The notes below the pieces were generated by a model that had not been told where the DNA came from, did no database searches, and worked only from the letters and a program-made list of their open reading frames with translations. The translations under genes were made by a program, and so were the position numbers. From assembly GCA_905221605.1 (NCBI GenBank), contig CAJNDS010002121.1, forward strand, positions 335,501-399,500: a DNA stretch of 64,000 nucleotides, given 5' to 3'. Origin of the DNA: Symbiodinium natans. Lineage: Eukaryota; Sar; Dinophyceae; Suessiales; Symbiodiniaceae. Below, in pieces: positions 1-13,325 of this stretch (positions within the stretch are counted from its first letter, which is position 1; the number at the start of each line of letters is the position of its first letter).

Positions 1-995
1 TAGCGTTCAAGGTTCAGGATGCCGTTCGGGACTAAGGTTTAAGACTTAGGGTTCAGGATGTAGGGATTAGGGTTTATAGGGGGGATATTTAGAACCGCAG
101 GGTTTTAGGTCGGGTTTAGGCTTTTGGGTTCAGCTTGCTGAGCTTAGGGGTCAAGATTTTCGGATTTAGGGCGTTGAGGGCTAATCTTGAACTGCAGAGT
201 TAAAGCTTTCCCTGTTTCAGGACTTGTGAGTTTGGCTTTGTTCAAGCTGGACTGTGAGGTTTCGGGGGTGGCCCCTAAGCCCTAGAACCCGAAACCCTAG
301 CCCGAAGCCCGAAACCCTAAACCCGGAAGCCTAAACCTAAACCCCAAACCCCAAACCCTAAACCAACCCTAGCCCTACATCGTTGGGGTCGCAGGGTGCA
401 GGCTCGCGGGGCTTGGGCGCCAGGTTCCCACACACAGTTTCGGTTTTAGGGTTTAGAGATTCTGGTTTAGGGTCTATAGGGTTTAGGGCCGAGCCCCAAA
501 CATAAAATGGCCTAAGCCACTAAAGCCCATAGCCCTAACCCCCAAGCCCTCAACGCTAAGCCCAAACCCTAAATCCTAAACCCCTAAACACTAAGCCCAC
601 CCTACTAGGCACCGAACTTTTCAACCCTAGGCCCTCTTCAAAGGGTTCTGAAGTATGGGCCCTTGGGTATGAGCATACAAGGTCCCCAAATCCTACACCC
701 TAAACCCTAAACCCTAAAGCCTAAACCCTGTATTCCGGGACCATGGAACTTCCCTAAGAGCACGACCCCAGGTGCCCGGGCACCAGCGCGACCTGCTGCA
801 CAGTGCGGTCGGCGATTCGGCGCCTGGGTTTAAAGTCTTCGGGTCTTAGGGTTCGAGGGTTTAGGGTTTAGGGTTTGGGGTTTGGGGTTTAGGGTTTAGG
901 GTTTGGGTTGTTGTGGTTGGGTGTTCGGGTTTAACCAGGGAACCCAGAGACCCGCATATAGTGTCTAGTACATTGGTGAAGAAGCTCACCTAGCT

Positions 996-1130
996 TGCTC
1001 TTAGAGTTGTTACATGGTCCCGTAATTGGTCCCCTTAGCTTCTTGAGAGGCTTCTGAAGTATCGGCCCTTGGTCTACAAGGGCTCCCCGTTTAAGGGCCC
1101 ATACGAAGGGATCATGTAACTGCCCTAAGC
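996..1130. repeat. Inverted-repeat element, GTTACATG family (copy 1)
   Basis: The ends are imperfect inverted repeats: the left arm contains GTTACATGGTCCC and the right arm reads GATCATGTAAC, complementary to GTTACATGATC. Inside are TTCTGAAGTATCGGCCCTTGG and AAGGGCCCATAC, which also pair with each other. Similar copies lie at 12285-12433 and 23019-23167. The arrangement fits a small non-autonomous MITE. Exact ends are uncertain. Confidence 0.45.
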
Positions 1131-1859
1131 GCAGGAGCTAGGGGTTTTAGGTTTAAGGGTTCAGCGTTTCCCGAAACCCTACGGTAATCAAAGCCTAAAC
1201 CCTGACCCCGCAAGCTCTGGACCATTCCCGCCCGCGCGGACTGAAAGGACCACCCAACGTAATAAAGAGGTAGCTGGTCAACGTGCTTCCCAAGCATCCG
1301 TCCAAAGAAATCGCACCCGAACAATTCAACTAAACCCTAAGCCTAAACCCTAAACCCTAAACCCTCAACCTCAAACCCTAAACCCTCAACCTCAAACCCT
1401 GAACCCCAAACCCTAGACCTTACACCGGAACCTCTGTGAGCCTGAGTCTCGCTCAGAAAAGACCTCGTAGATGCACCCTAAACCCTAAACCCTAAACCCT
1501 AAATGGAGCTGGACCCTAAACCCTAAACCCCAAGGTGGAGCTACTGGAGTTGGCGGGCCATGGCGAGGAAGGTGCGCACTTTTGGAGACCTTCTTGCAAC
1601 CTCAAGACTCAAGACCCAGAATCGATGACTTTCCACCCTAAACCATAAACCCTAAACCCTAAACCCTCGAGGCCAGGATAATTCGAAATTGTCTGTGATT
1701 CATTGGGAGCTTGCAGTTTCGAGGGGCGACAATAATCCTTCAATTTCTCAGAGCTTGCAATTTCGACGGGCTACAATAATTCATCATCCTTGCATTTCTA
1801 GCCATTTCGATGTGCTGCACTAATCCTTCAAAGAAGCCAGAAGTCCAAAAGGCTTCAAT

Positions 1860-1985
1860 AAACCCTAAACCCTAAACCCTAAACCCTAAACCCTAAACCC
1901 TAAACCCTAAACCCTAAACCCTAAACCCTAAACCCTAAACCCTAAACCCTAAACCCTAAACCCTAAACCCTAAACCCTAAACCCT
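1860..1985. repeat. Interstitial telomere-like array, (CCCTAAA) about 18 units
   Basis: About 126 bases of essentially perfect CCCTAAA heptamers lie inside unique DNA. This is the plant- and alveolate-type telomere repeat, here internal rather than terminal. Confidence 0.95.
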
Positions 1986-3391
1986 GTGCTCCAAATTGTT
2001 TCGGCAAGGCCTCCCCAAGCCATGGAAAGCCATCCCAAAGGAAATTGCCTTCAACATCACAAGGAAAAGCGCGACAAAACCACCCAAAACCCGACACAAC
2101 TCCAAACAGAAACCCCTTTTGCAATTTAACCCTTGTTCTGAGGGTTTAGGGTTCAATGGGTTGAGGACAGAGCCCGGTAGGGTTCTAAGAGTCAGGCTGC
2201 TGAGGGCCCCATATGCTCGACTTGGGTGCTTCAGAGTAGGAGGGTCTCCGTTTAGGGTTTAGGGTTGAGGGTATCCGTTTAGGGTTTAGAATTGAGTTTT
2301 GGGGGGTTTGGGATTTACGGGGTCTAAGACTCGGGGTTTAACGTTAAGTTGGGGGGGGTTTAAGGGATTCAACCCGAAACCCTAAACCCCATACTCCAAA
2401 CCCCAAACCCCAAACCCCAAACCCTAAACCCTGGAGGTGTCTGCGGCAGAGCCGAACATCTACCCCCAAGTATCGTTGAATCAGGGCTTACAGAGGTACC
2501 TTAGGAGGTTTAGGGTTTCGGGTTTAGGGTTTAGGGTTTAGGGCTAGGACCCAGAGAAGGCCCTTATTCCCTTTTTTGGGGGGTTTAGGTTCCTTTCCCC
2601 CCCCCCCCCCTCAAAAAAGAAAAACACAAAAAGATTACCCTTGGAAGGAAGAATCTGTTTGTCTCTCTTGGGTTCTCAAGCCCAAGCCTTAGGCCTTCAT
2701 TTCTTGAAGCGAAAGTTGCCCAAAAACCCAAGACACCGAAGATCTTACGGATTTAAGGTTTAGGGTTGAGGGTTTAGGGTTCCCCCCCCCCCCCCCCCAA
2801 ACCTATAGACAGCTCGTTTTTGCAGGGCCCTCACATCTACCTACCCCTAAACCCTAAACCCGAAACCCTAAACCCTAAACCCTAAAAACCCTAACCCCCT
2901 AAAGCCTTAAAACACTAAACCCTAAAACCCTAAACCCTAACAACCCCAAACCCTGAAGAGGCTATGCGTGGCGAGGGAGGCACCTGCCATCCAACCGGGA
3001 GGCGCCACTGTTCTGCAAAGCTTTGGAGCTTCGGGTTTAGGGTTTAGGGTTTAGGGTTAGGGTTTAGGGTTTGGGGAGTGGGGTTTAGGGTACATAAGGC
3101 ATTGTTGGATATATGTCCTAAAGCAGGTTTATGGAACGAAGTCGCCCTGGGCGACGTGCTTTCCGTGCCTGCCAATTGGTAAGGGTAAGGGTCTGCTTGA
3201 GAACTAGTTTTTTTTGCCAACATGGCATCGCAGTTACTTCGACTCGGATATGGCTGAGTGGACGGGCAGCTGGGGCGTTACCATTTTAGGTAATGCAGAA
3301 GTACAGATGTTTGTCGCACATACTTGTTTATGCGGAGTACTGTCGTGCATGTCTGTCACAATGCGAGTGTAAGTAGTTTCGCTTGTCTTGG

Positions 3392-6300
3392 ATGTTGTCG
3401 CTGCGACGAATGTTGCGGCAATGGAAAGCTGTGTTAGTCTGGTTGTTGCTGACCTCCCGGGCGTCGCAATGCGCACCGCAGTTTTGCATGCCGCGGGCTG
3501 GCAGCTGCCTGGGTCAGTTGGCCGAGTTCAGACAAAGTCTCAAGATGCCCTTTGACAGTTTCAGTCTTGATTTACCTGTGCCCGTGATGGTGGACGACTG
3601 GGATGGAGATGGGGCAGATGACTTGCTGATCACGAATCGGACGCGCACTTGGTATTTCCATGTTACGGCAGACAGGCAACTGGTTCCGGTAGAGGAGACT
3701 GAAAACCCTTTTCGTGGGGTACGAGAATTTTACGCGGGGCGAAGTTCATTCTGTGTGCATGCCCTCGACTGGGATCGCGATTCCAATCTGGATCTTGCTG
3801 TTTCTTCTACCAATTTCACGCACCTTTTCGTGGACTTCTGGCGGCGTGAGCAAGACAAGTCATTAAGTCTAAATTATAGCATCCCATTGGCCGACCTTCC
3901 TTCATTTACTCGTTTCTTCAGATGCGCTGCCATGCAGCTTGTGGATTGGGACGCCGACGGCGATCTCGACCTGCTTGTCTCGACGCTTCCGCTTGGTCCC
4001 CCATACTCCGAGGCAGGCATGTATTTCATGGAGGCAGCCGGCTATCTTGACTATAAGCCCTACAACAAGTTGACGGATCCTTTCCAAGGGCTGTTAAGCA
4101 TCGTAGTGAAGCTTCAAGCTGTGGACTGGGATGGAGACGGCGATCTGGATATGCTTGCCACCGACAACGGTGGTGCTGTGCACCTCTTCGAACATTTTGG
4201 ACAGCGGTCACGCAAAGGAGCTGGAGCCATAGCTGCAGGTCAGCCTAGGGGCAGTGTGGGAGTTGCTGTTGCTGTGAGTTAACGACCATTCGGAGACAAC
4301 TTCATCTTACGTTGGTCTACTTCGGGTCCTGAACAAAACTGCACGGGCCCATGCTGTAAACAGTGAGTACTTTTAACTTCGTATGTGCAACAGAATTAGG
4401 CACAACCCCAGAGGGTTGCAATGCAGAAACCCACTTGTCTTCAATCGGGAAAGTAGGGTGCGACACCTGCTGTATAGCTTCAACAGGTCTTGTAGAGATG
4501 TAATTGGCATTCCCGATTCGGAGACTCTTGCCAGCCCAAGGACGAGCATCCCTTGACCTGGGGTCAACACAATCTGAAGCACCTCGTTGATTTCGACAAG
4601 GACGGTTTGCTTGATGTTCTTCTGTTGGAACGTAAGACGGACTTTTCTCACTACTCCATTCAAGTTTGGATACAAGAAAAGCTTAATGAGCTGCGGCCAC
4701 ACCTTCGAGACACAAGTCCTCTTCAGTCAGAGCTTTTCAGTGTTGACCCTAATCCCCTTTTACAAGTGCTCGACTGGGATGGCGACACCCGCTGGGACTT
4801 TCTGTCCGTCACGAGTTACAAGGACTCCGTAGTCATAAAGCTTCAGCGCCAGACAAGCGCAGGCTCCTTCACGCCCAAGGTTTTGTGCAGAGTTTCTTCA
4901 GACAATGTGGCTCATTTTTCATTTCAAGGTGGGGACTGGGACGAGGATGGCGTCCCAGACATCCTCATTTGGACCTCGCTGGGCATGAAGTTGCTTGTTG
5001 ACTTCAGTGGAGACGAATGTGTCATGAGGAACACGTCGCTTGGACCTCCAGCTTCGGCTTCTCGCTATTTCTGCCAGGCCATGGATGCTGACAGTGATGG
5101 GGACGTCGATTTTTATTGTGTGGAGCAAGATCTCGCCGGCGCAGTCGAACAGGAATATCCTCATCTGGTGTATTTTCGGAACGAAAGTGGGCAGCTTTAC
5201 AACGGCCGTCCGGACCCCAGTTTGCCAAGGTGAGGTTGTTGGAAACTTGCAGCTGGTGAATGATACTGCAGCGTCCGGTGCTGGCAACGTGACGCTAGCG
5301 CTGCTCTGTGTGCAGTTTCCGATTTCGACCACTTCTTCCGTACTTCGGGCAGCGGGTCCTCCGGAGACTGTTGCTCGTAGTTTGCAGAAGCTAACGGAGT
5401 GGCCCAGCCTGGTCTACCCCTGTTTTGTTGATTGGGACCGTGATGGTGAAATGGAGGCCATCGGTGTTGACCTGACTGGTGGCTCGCGTCTGCAGTACTA
5501 CTCTGCAGGGCATTGTGTCAGCGCCCCGCGCTGTCATGGGGGGACTTGCAACCCAAATGGCCAGTGTACCTGTCCGAAGCTTGGGCTTATTCGTGAAGCC
5601 TTATACTGCGGTGGGGGGCGGGTGGGATTGTCACAATTTGTAGGTTCTAGGTTGTCCATCGGGGCTGTCATTGTTCCGGCTAGTCCGCAGCCCACTGCGG
5701 GCTTGAAATGTTGGCTGCAGTTGAAACTGTTTCCACAGGCTCAAAGCTTAAACGATCCCCGAACAGGAGCATGGAATTTATTGAAAAGCATATTAGCTGC
5801 AGGTGATAACGATTGCTCTAAGCTGAAAAAGCCTTTCGGAATCTTTGCTTCTTTGTTTTGGTTGTGAGGTTTGGTTCACGAAAAGTCATACACCTCCAGT
5901 GTAGTTGAACCCCCCCATGCCCGGGTTAAACGGCTCAGGCGTGGCACGTTCTCGCAGGATTGTTCCGCGTGTGAGCGCAACTATGCTTCTGGGAAGGAGG
6001 GAAGATGCCTCCCTTGCCCAGGTGACTCGATGCTTAGGTCCAAACTTGTTGACGGTCCAAAATTGAACTTGGGTTCCTATCATGAATGCTTTGAGTTGTT
6101 GCGGCTGCTTTTTGGTTTTCTGGACGTTGGCCCAGGCGTCGGGCGTGACACGCATGGAAGCTGCGCCGGACGTGGGACGTGTCATGATGACATCCTTGCG
6201 GCCAAGGAGGCCAGGAAGTCAAACGCCTCCAACATGTCGGTGCTCCTGGCACGGGGTCGGGGCAGCTGCAAGTGCAACCATCCCTTCAACGGCACCGGCT

Positions 6301-9206
6301 GCGATGAAGGTCAGTGCCCAGCCGGGAATGAATATGTCACGGGCAAGATGCAGCCGGATTCTTGCAAAGCCTGCCAGCCGAACCACTTCAAAACCCAACC
6401 CGGAAATTATCCTTGCCAACCTGCTGACCTATTCGTGGCCATCCTCACCCTTGCTTCTGTGCTTGCCGGCGGGTTCCTGCCTGTCATGCTCGGCAACAGG
6501 ATCCCCATCCAAGAGATCTCCAACACAGGCCAGGCGAGGAACACAATCTGTTCATCCTGATATTCGAAGCTGCAAGCCCAAGCCGCAAACGTCCATTGGT
6601 AGTCGGTTTTGCTTATCGAGCAAGCAACTGTTTGGCAGGGCTAGTGGTAGGTACAGTGAAGGGCAATCGAGCCAATGACTAGGTTTTTTTCCCTTGCAAA
6701 AGGCCATGGCGTGCGTGTCACCACTGTGCGAGGGCATTGGGTCCGCCCGCGTCTGGCTGCCACCAAGGTAGGACTTAATGTGCAAGAACGGGTCTGAAGG
6801 TTTGATTGGCTGTGTGTTGATGTACCCTTGGGCTGCAGGTGTACTTCGAGGGCACTGGTGTCCATACGCTGGACACGAAGCCTGGAAACGGACCATGCCA
6901 CACAGTCCGGACTGTAGATCGCTACACTTTGCAACTCCACGGCAAGGAGACCTGGCGTCGACTAGTTCGTTGTTAGGTGTTGGTGTGGGCTCGGGAAGAG
7001 TGCTCCTTCAGTTGGCTTGGCGAATGTTTTTGCTCGGCAATGCTCAGCATCTGTCAGAATGTTTTTTGTGTGTTTGGTCGAGCCGGTATAGTTCTCCACT
7101 TGCTGCGTCGCAGGACGGCAGTGCCTGGGAGGGGGTGGCGGAGACGTCCTGCGGCTGGCTATGGCTTCCTTGGCAAGAGGCGCTCCTCGCGACCGGCTTC
7201 TGGTGTGCACCAACAGTAACCTTAGTGGGCGTGCTGCTGTCGATCCCTTTCGTTGTCCTGACGATGACGCGCGCCTACGAAGTTGACATCGCCTGGCTCC
7301 CGGCGCTCGCCGGCGGCCTTCTCTGCTTCCTGCTGGTTGCGTCCTACAGGGGCCCGCTGGCCGCCAAGCGCACGGCTCTGCGCAAGGCCCAGAGCGCGTT
7401 CCTCCGACAGCTGCGGCTTTTCCAGCCGAAGCCGGTGCCCAGGGAGCGCGGCCCCAGCCGGGCCATCACCCTCGGCCAGCTGTGCGAGCTCCACCAGGCT
7501 TTCCAAGGCTTCATCCAAGATCGGAGCATGCATTACGTCTGCCACAATCTCGTGAAGCCACTCACCAGCGAGGCCCGGCTTTCCTACGCGGAGGTGGCCG
7601 GGCCGCATGAGGTGGAGTACTTCGTGAGCCACTATTGGGGCACGCCCTTCCGGGACTTCGTCAGCAGCGTTTGGAAGCACTCGGAGGCCATAGTGCACGT
7701 CGACGGGCAGCTGGGCCTTGAAATCACGAGGACGAGGTACTGGATTTGCACCGTCAGCAACAATCAGTGGGAAGTGGAATGCGAGCTGGGCGGTGGTGGC
7801 ACGGCCGGCTGGGAGGAATCTTCTTTCTACATGGCGCTGCGGGCATCCGGCACCAGGGGAACGGCCATGATCCTGGATGAGGAGGCTGGGGGCGGGTACT
7901 GGCACTCTATGTTCACCCTAAGCCCTACACCCTAAACCCTAAACCCTAAACCCCAAACCCTAAACCCTAAGCCCTAACTAGACGAAGACCCTAAACCCTA
8001 GACCCTACACCCCGAACAACCCGAACCACCCTACACCCTGAACCCTAAACCCTAAACCCTTTATCAGCCCCAACCCGAACTTCCACCCCAGCACCGACCC
8101 CTGAGCCCCCTCACCCGAACTTCGCCAGGCGACACCCCTCAAGCGCTCCTGGTGCCTCTTTGAGCTCTTCCAGACTTTCCAGCTGAGCGAGCAAGATGCA
8201 AGCTTCCAGTTCCTTTTCTGTGCCTTGCTCAAGCTACTGCCCTCCCTAAGGCTAAGGGTCCATGTACCGCGTTATGAAATACTTGGGACCCACAGTCCCT
8301 AAGAGGGCAAGTGGGTTGAGTTTTCCTTGGTCTTGGGTGCTTGTCTTCATTCATGGTCAACTTCAACTTCTAAAGCCCTCAGAGAGCCTTTTTCAACTCT
8401 GCAGATCAAAGCCCAAATTTTTAGTTCCACCAGGCAGATCGCGATGTCCAGAAGCTTGAAGTCAGTGTTCTGATCTCTAAACATAGCTACCTTCGCGTTA
8501 TTGTTTTTGGCCAAAGGCAGTGCACGTTTCTGTCTTCGATGACATGTCTTCTCATACTTTCTTCCGTGCTCATCCCATGAGTAGCCAGGTTGTTTGAGCG
8601 ACGGTTTGGTCTGACAGTTGTTATTTGTTGGCTTTCTTGCTCTTCATTGCTGCACCCTGCGCGTCCCCGTGCTCATCCCCATACATGCTATATGTGCTGC
8701 AGCAGGCACGCCGTCGGGCGTGCTGAACTACGGCAACTGCAGCGTGGACGCGGCCATCGCCATCTCCGACCGGCTGGTCACGCTCCGCCTCGAGGATGCC
8801 GAAGCCAGCTACGCGTCGGACAAGGACATGATCGACCAGCTCATCTCGCAGGCTGAGTGTCTGGTGTGAATTCCTCTGTCGGCCAGGGTTCGTCTTGTTT
8901 GCTCCTCTCCCAAGGCCCCCTCAGCCCTCTGTGATTAAATCGACCCTGTCTCAGGAAGAGGGCGGCTTCGACGCCGTGAACTTCTCGCTGAAGCTGCGCA
9001 TCTCCGAGGTCCTCAGGGCCACGGAGCGGCACCTCGGGGGCGAGCTCGGGCGGCTGAATCGCAGCTTGGAGGCGACCATGGAAGGCTACATGACCCAGCG
9101 CGCCGCGCAGGAGCAGGCTCGCGAGCCACCTGCGCAGGCCCTGCAGGAGAGGGCGCCGGCAGGAAGATCAGACATACAGATTGAAGACGCACATTTCAGC
9201 GTATGA
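3392..9206 (+). pseudogene. Frameshifted left copy of VCBS-EGF-membrane-TIR-like receptor gene
   Basis: This copy has the same ten-exon layout as the gene at 14188-20073. Exons by homology are 3392-4217, 4541-5584, 5939-6021, 6136-6528, 6703-6767, 6839-6964, 7114-7884, 8129-8219, 8706-8851 and 8955-9206. Exons 3, 5, 6, 7, 8, 9 and 10 have identical lengths in the two copies, and all start and end in compatible phase. Two single-base insertions break the frame relative to the right copy. One is in exon 1 at a T run (4195-4198, four Ts against three) and one in exon 2 (5196-5198, three Ts against two). Exon 4 is 12 bases shorter, trimming the first membrane segment, and exon 1 has a 15-base insertion near 3990. 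Donors match the right copy except that intron 3 uses GT instead of GC. Both insertions lie in homopolymers, so assembly error is as likely as true decay. If they are errors, this is a second functional paralogue. Confidence 0.7.
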
Positions 9207-11227
9207 AGCCCAGCTGTATCCGTGTTTTGCATGGGGCACCCTGACAAGTGCTCAGTGGAGCCGAGCTGTCGCCAAAGTTGGAGGGCTGTTGCGCGGGGCG
9301 AACCTCAGACCCGAAATCTCTGACAAGCTGTGGAATTGTGTCTCGTAGCAGTCTGGATACTTGAGTAAGAGCAGCAGCACTCTCAAGCGGACTCGACAGC
9401 ATTTAGTTTTACGGGATTCCCGTTGCCGGCCTCGAGGCAAAGCCCTCGTGTAGCAGGCTGGCCACAGAAGGGGGCGTCTGAAGGGGTGGGGGCTTCCCTT
9501 TGTTGGGTGTGGGTTGTCAGGGCTTCTTGTTTTTGGTGTTTCTCATCGTAAGGGGGGGGCCCAGAAGTTAGGGAACCTTGGGCTTGCGCCCGGGATTTGG
9601 GAGACCTTCATCTTCGGAAACTCCTCGTGGCTCATAGGCCCGGAGCTTCTGAAGCTTCATGGGAATTGGGGCCAGAAGCGCTCCTTACATCGCGGGAAAA
9701 GCGCCGGCACACGACATGAAAAGGTGGGACCTGCTTTTTTGCATGCGACTGAGAAGTTCTGGGATTCGTATATTGAGCTGGGTGATGTTGGGGCGGAGCA
9801 GGCCAAGGATCGGCCTTGAGCCTATTGGGTTTAGGGTTTAGTGTTTAAGGTTCTGGTGGTTTGCCATCAAGAGGTGGGAGACGTCTTACAGGACCTGGGC
9901 TGCTGGCGAGCTTTGACTACAGTCTCACTTGGAAGACCCAATAAACCCTATAAGCCTCAACCCTGCGTCTATATTATATAGACCCAGGACTTGAACCTTC
10001 AACCACGCCTCTCCCTACGCCTCTTTATCGGTTCTGGGCTTTCTTCCTCTGAAAATTGGGGCCGGGCGGGTGATCAAACGGGAGATTCCGAAACTCAGGG
10101 TTTGGCTTTGAGGGCTCTCTCTCTTTTGGGGGGTTTCATATAGTTATCGGAAAAAAAGATACACATGCGACCCTGATTTTGAGATTTTGGCCCTCCCCCT
10201 TCCTCCCCGGAGCCCTGCCAGGTCCCTTCAGGAAGAGGAGCAGGATCGCCAGGAAGCCATCCGCCCGAAGACGAAGGCACCATCCTCCACATGTCTTCAA
10301 GGTGTTCTTCGAGTAAATTCCCTATGCCCTGAACGCTATGCCCTAAACCTGTTTGTTTTGACCGAGAGATTGCACTTCCCCGGTTTCAGGTAATTCAACC
10401 CCTTTGAAACTTTGAGGCACGTTCAACAAGAAAGGGAAACGTCCCTCAACTAGGCAACCCATTTCGTCGATTCCGCAAAAGGCGCTTCGCTGTGTCATGA
10501 GCCCTTCAGCCCTGAGGCCCAGCACCCCCGACCCTAAACCCGAAACCCTGGACCCTGGACCCTATAGAAAGCAAGCCTTGCGCCTGTAGCCATGTACCCC
10601 GAAACCCCCCTAACCCACAAACCCCGGACCTCAAGTGTAATTATGTCTGGGCACTTCACCCTCTCCAGCCCTGCATCCCAAAACCCAAGACGCCAGCTCT
10701 AAGCGCCAAAACTCTAAACCCCTAAAGCCCCAAAAACCCGAAAAGCCGTATAAACTCTGAGACCCTAAGCCTCAAAAACCGACACCCTTAGGCCTCTTAA
10801 GCCCCTGAAGGTGCTGAACTGTCAGCCCCCGGTAGCCGGCTAGTGCTCCCAAAACTAGGGCTTAGGAGTTTCGGATTGAGGTTTAGGGTTTAGGGTTTAG
10901 GGTTTCGGATGTTTCGGATGTTTAGGGTTACTCAAGTCAAGGCACCTGCGCCGGCGAGGTGCCCGACGTCGCAGCTCAAAAGCAGATCAGGGTTTAGGGT
11001 TCAGGGTTTAGGGTGTAGGATTTAGGGTTCAGGGTTTAGGGTTTAGGGTTTAGGGTTCAGGGTTCAGGGTTCAGGGTTCAGGGTTGTTTAGGGTTTAGAG
11101 TTTAGGGTTCAGGTTTTTAGCCAGGCCCATTGTTTTTTTTGTTGTCTGTTTTCACTTTTGGGGTTTAAGAGGAGAGGGTCATAACTATTCAGGAATATGT
11201 TTCAGAGGCTTTTCAGGGCCATCCTAG
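9207..11227. other. Spacer between duplication units
   Basis: Up to about 9840 the sequence is the conserved 3' flank of the receptor gene, also present after the right copy. From 9840 to 11227 it is unique to this side. It contains unremarkable mixed sequence (9840-10500), degenerate CCCTAAA-derived text (10510-10850) and TTTAGGG/TTCAGGG arrays (10880-11110). No gene is supportable. Confidence 0.65.
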
Positions 11228-12284
11228 TAGCGTTCAAGCTTCAGGATGCCGTTCGGGACTTAGGGTTAAGACTTAGGGTTCAGCATGTAGGGATCAGGGT
11301 TTGTAGGGACAAGGGGGGATATGTAGAACCGCAGGGTTCTGGGGGGAGTTTAGGCTTGTTGGGTTCAGCTTGCTGAGCTTAGGGGTTAAGATTTTCGGAG
11401 TTAGGGCGTTGAGGGCTAATCTTGAACCACAGAGTTAAAGCTTTCCCTTCTTTAGGACTTGTGAGTTTGGCTTTGTTCAAGCTGGACTGTAGGGTTTCGG
11501 GGGTGGCCCCTAAGCCCTAAAACCCGAAACCCCAGCCCGAAACCCTAAACCCGGAACCCTAAACCCTAAACCCCAAACCCCAAATCCTAAACCAACCCTA
11601 GCCCTACATCGTTGGGGTCTCAGGGTGCAGGCTCGCGAGGCTTGGGCGCCAGGTTCCCACACACAGTTTCGGGTTTAGGGTTTAGGGTTCCGGGAGACCC
11701 GAAGCCCCTAATTAGCCCAATGCCGAGCCCCAAGCATAACGAGCCCCAAGCATAAAGTGGCCTAAGCCACGAAAGCCCATAGCCCAACCCTCAAGCCCTT
11801 AACGCTAAGCCCCAAACCCTAAATCCTAAACCCCTAAACCCTAAGCCCCAAAACCCTACTAAGCACCGAAGTTTTCAACCCTAAGCCCTCGTCAAAGGGT
11901 TCTGAAGTATGGGCCCTTGGGTAGAAGGGGCAACAAGGGTCCCGAAACCCGAAATCCGAAACCCGAAACCCGAAACCCGAAACCCTCAGCCCTAAACCCT
12001 AAACCCTAAACCCTAAACCCCAAACCCTAAACCCTACAGGTGCCCGGGCACCGGCGCGACCTCCTGCAGAGTGCGGTCGGCGATTCGGCGCCTGGGTTTA
12101 GGGTTTAAGTTTAGGGTTTGGGGTTTAGGGTTTCGGGTTTGGGGTTTAGGGTTTGGGGTTTGGGTTGTTGTGGCTGGGTGTTCGGGTTTAACCAGGAAAC
12201 CCAGAGACACGCATAGAGTGTCTAGTACGTTGGTGAAGAAGCTCCCCTAGCTTATGCCCTAAACCCTAAACCCTAAGCCGTGGG

Positions 12285-12433
12285 AATAGTTACATGGTCC
12301 CGTAATATGGTCCCCTTGGCTTCTTTGCAGGCTTCTGAGGTATGGGCCTTTGAGTCTTGTAGTGCTTCTAAGGGGTCTACAAGGGGCTCACCTTTTAAGC
12401 GCCCATTCAAAGGGATCATGTAGCTCCCTTAGA
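12285..12433. repeat. Inverted-repeat element, GTTACATG family (copy 2)
   Basis: This is the counterpart of the element at 996-1130. It has AGTTACATGGTCCCG at the left and GGGATCATGTAGCTCCC at the right, and the middle is longer by a repeated ctacaagggg segment. Confidence 0.4.
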
Positions 12434-12942
12434 GAAGAAGCTAGGGGTTTTAGGATTAAGGGTTCAGCGTTTCCCGAAACCCTACAGTAATCAAATCCTA
12501 AACCCTGACCCGCAAGCTCTGGACCATTCCAGCCCGCGCGGACTGACTAGGCCACCCAATGTAGCAAAGAGGTAACTGGTCAACATGCTTCCCAAGCATC
12601 CGTCCAAAGAAACCGTACCCGAACAATTAAACCCTAAACCTAAACCCTAAACCCTAAACCCTAAACCCTCAACCTCAAACCCTGAACCCTAAACCCTAAA
12701 CCTTACACCGGAACCTCTGTGAGCCTGAACCTCGCTCAGAAAAGACCTAGTAGATGCACCCTAAACCCTAAACCCTAAACCCTAAACCCTAAACCCTAAA
12801 CCCTAAACCCTAAACGGAGCTACTGGACCCTAAGCCCTAAACACCAAGGTGGAGCTACTGGAGTTGGCGGGCCATGGCGAGGAAGGTGCGCACTTTCAGA
12901 GCGGAGTCTTGCAACCTCAAGACCCAGAGTCGATCACTTTGT

Positions 12943-13035
12943 ACCCTAAACCCTAAACCCTAAACCCTAAACCCTAAACCCTAAACCCTAAACCCTAAAC
13001 CCTAAACCCTAAACCCTAAACCCTAAACCCTAAAC
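12943..13035. repeat. Interstitial telomere-like array, (CCCTAAA) about 13 units
   Basis: About 93 bases of near-perfect CCCTAAA heptamers. The left duplication unit has an array of different length at the matching place (1860-1985), so these arrays expand or contract quickly. Confidence 0.95.
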
Positions 13036-13325
13036 TCCAAGTGCTGAGGGCTTAGGGTTCATTGGCTTGAGGACACGGCGTGGTAAGGTTTTGGGGTCAG
13101 GCTGCCCATGGCCTCCCCAAATGCTCGACTCGGGTGCTTCAGAGTTTGAGGGTTTAGGGTTTAGGGTTCATGGTTTAGGGTTTAGGGTTTAGCACGTGAT
13201 TTCTTTGGAAATCGCCCAAGATCCCCGGAGCTAGCGTCTTAGTTTCTTATACAATGGTTTCTTATACAGTGGCTTTACTGTACTTAAGGCTTATAAGTTA
13301 GGGTCTCATTCTGGAGTACTATTTG

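Larger units (their letters stand above)
1..3391. other. Gene-free flank rich in telomere-like heptamers
   Basis: This stretch holds short, degenerate CCCTAAA and TTTAGGG runs alternating with unique pieces of 50-150 bases. No coding region can be supported. The last 200 bases (about 3190-3391) are conserved in the right duplication unit. They contain a T-rich run followed by CATCGCAG near 3230, a possible spliced-leader acceptor for the gene at 3392; that role is inferred only. Confidence 0.7.
1..9840. repeat. Left unit of an approximately 11 kb tandem duplication
   Basis: The sequence from base 1 matches the sequence from about 11228 almost line for line, including the flanking telomere-like DNA, all ten exons of the receptor-like gene and about 600 bases beyond its stop. 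Similarity ends near 9835-9840 inside a TTTAGGG tract, where the two copies continue into different DNA. The left edge may lie outside the window. The offset varies from 11227 at the start to 10796 at the gene start and about 10870 at the gene end, so indels have accumulated, mainly in telomere-like tracts. Exons 7-10 are nearly identical between copies and exons 1-2 are more diverged. Confidence 0.9.

Noticed and set aside
4374-4534. Extra exon between exons 1 and 2 of the receptor gene
   Set aside because: An open frame in the left copy reads plausibly (RNPLVFNRES), but the right copy has an in-frame stop in the same stretch and the exon 1 to exon 2 junction is already in phase.
7222-7905. 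Long minus-strand open frame opposite exon 7 of the left gene (and 18098-18781 opposite the right one)
   Set aside because: It mirrors a GC-rich coding exon, is present only because the sense frame avoids certain codons, and shows no domain. The sense frame has membrane segments and SHYWGTPF.
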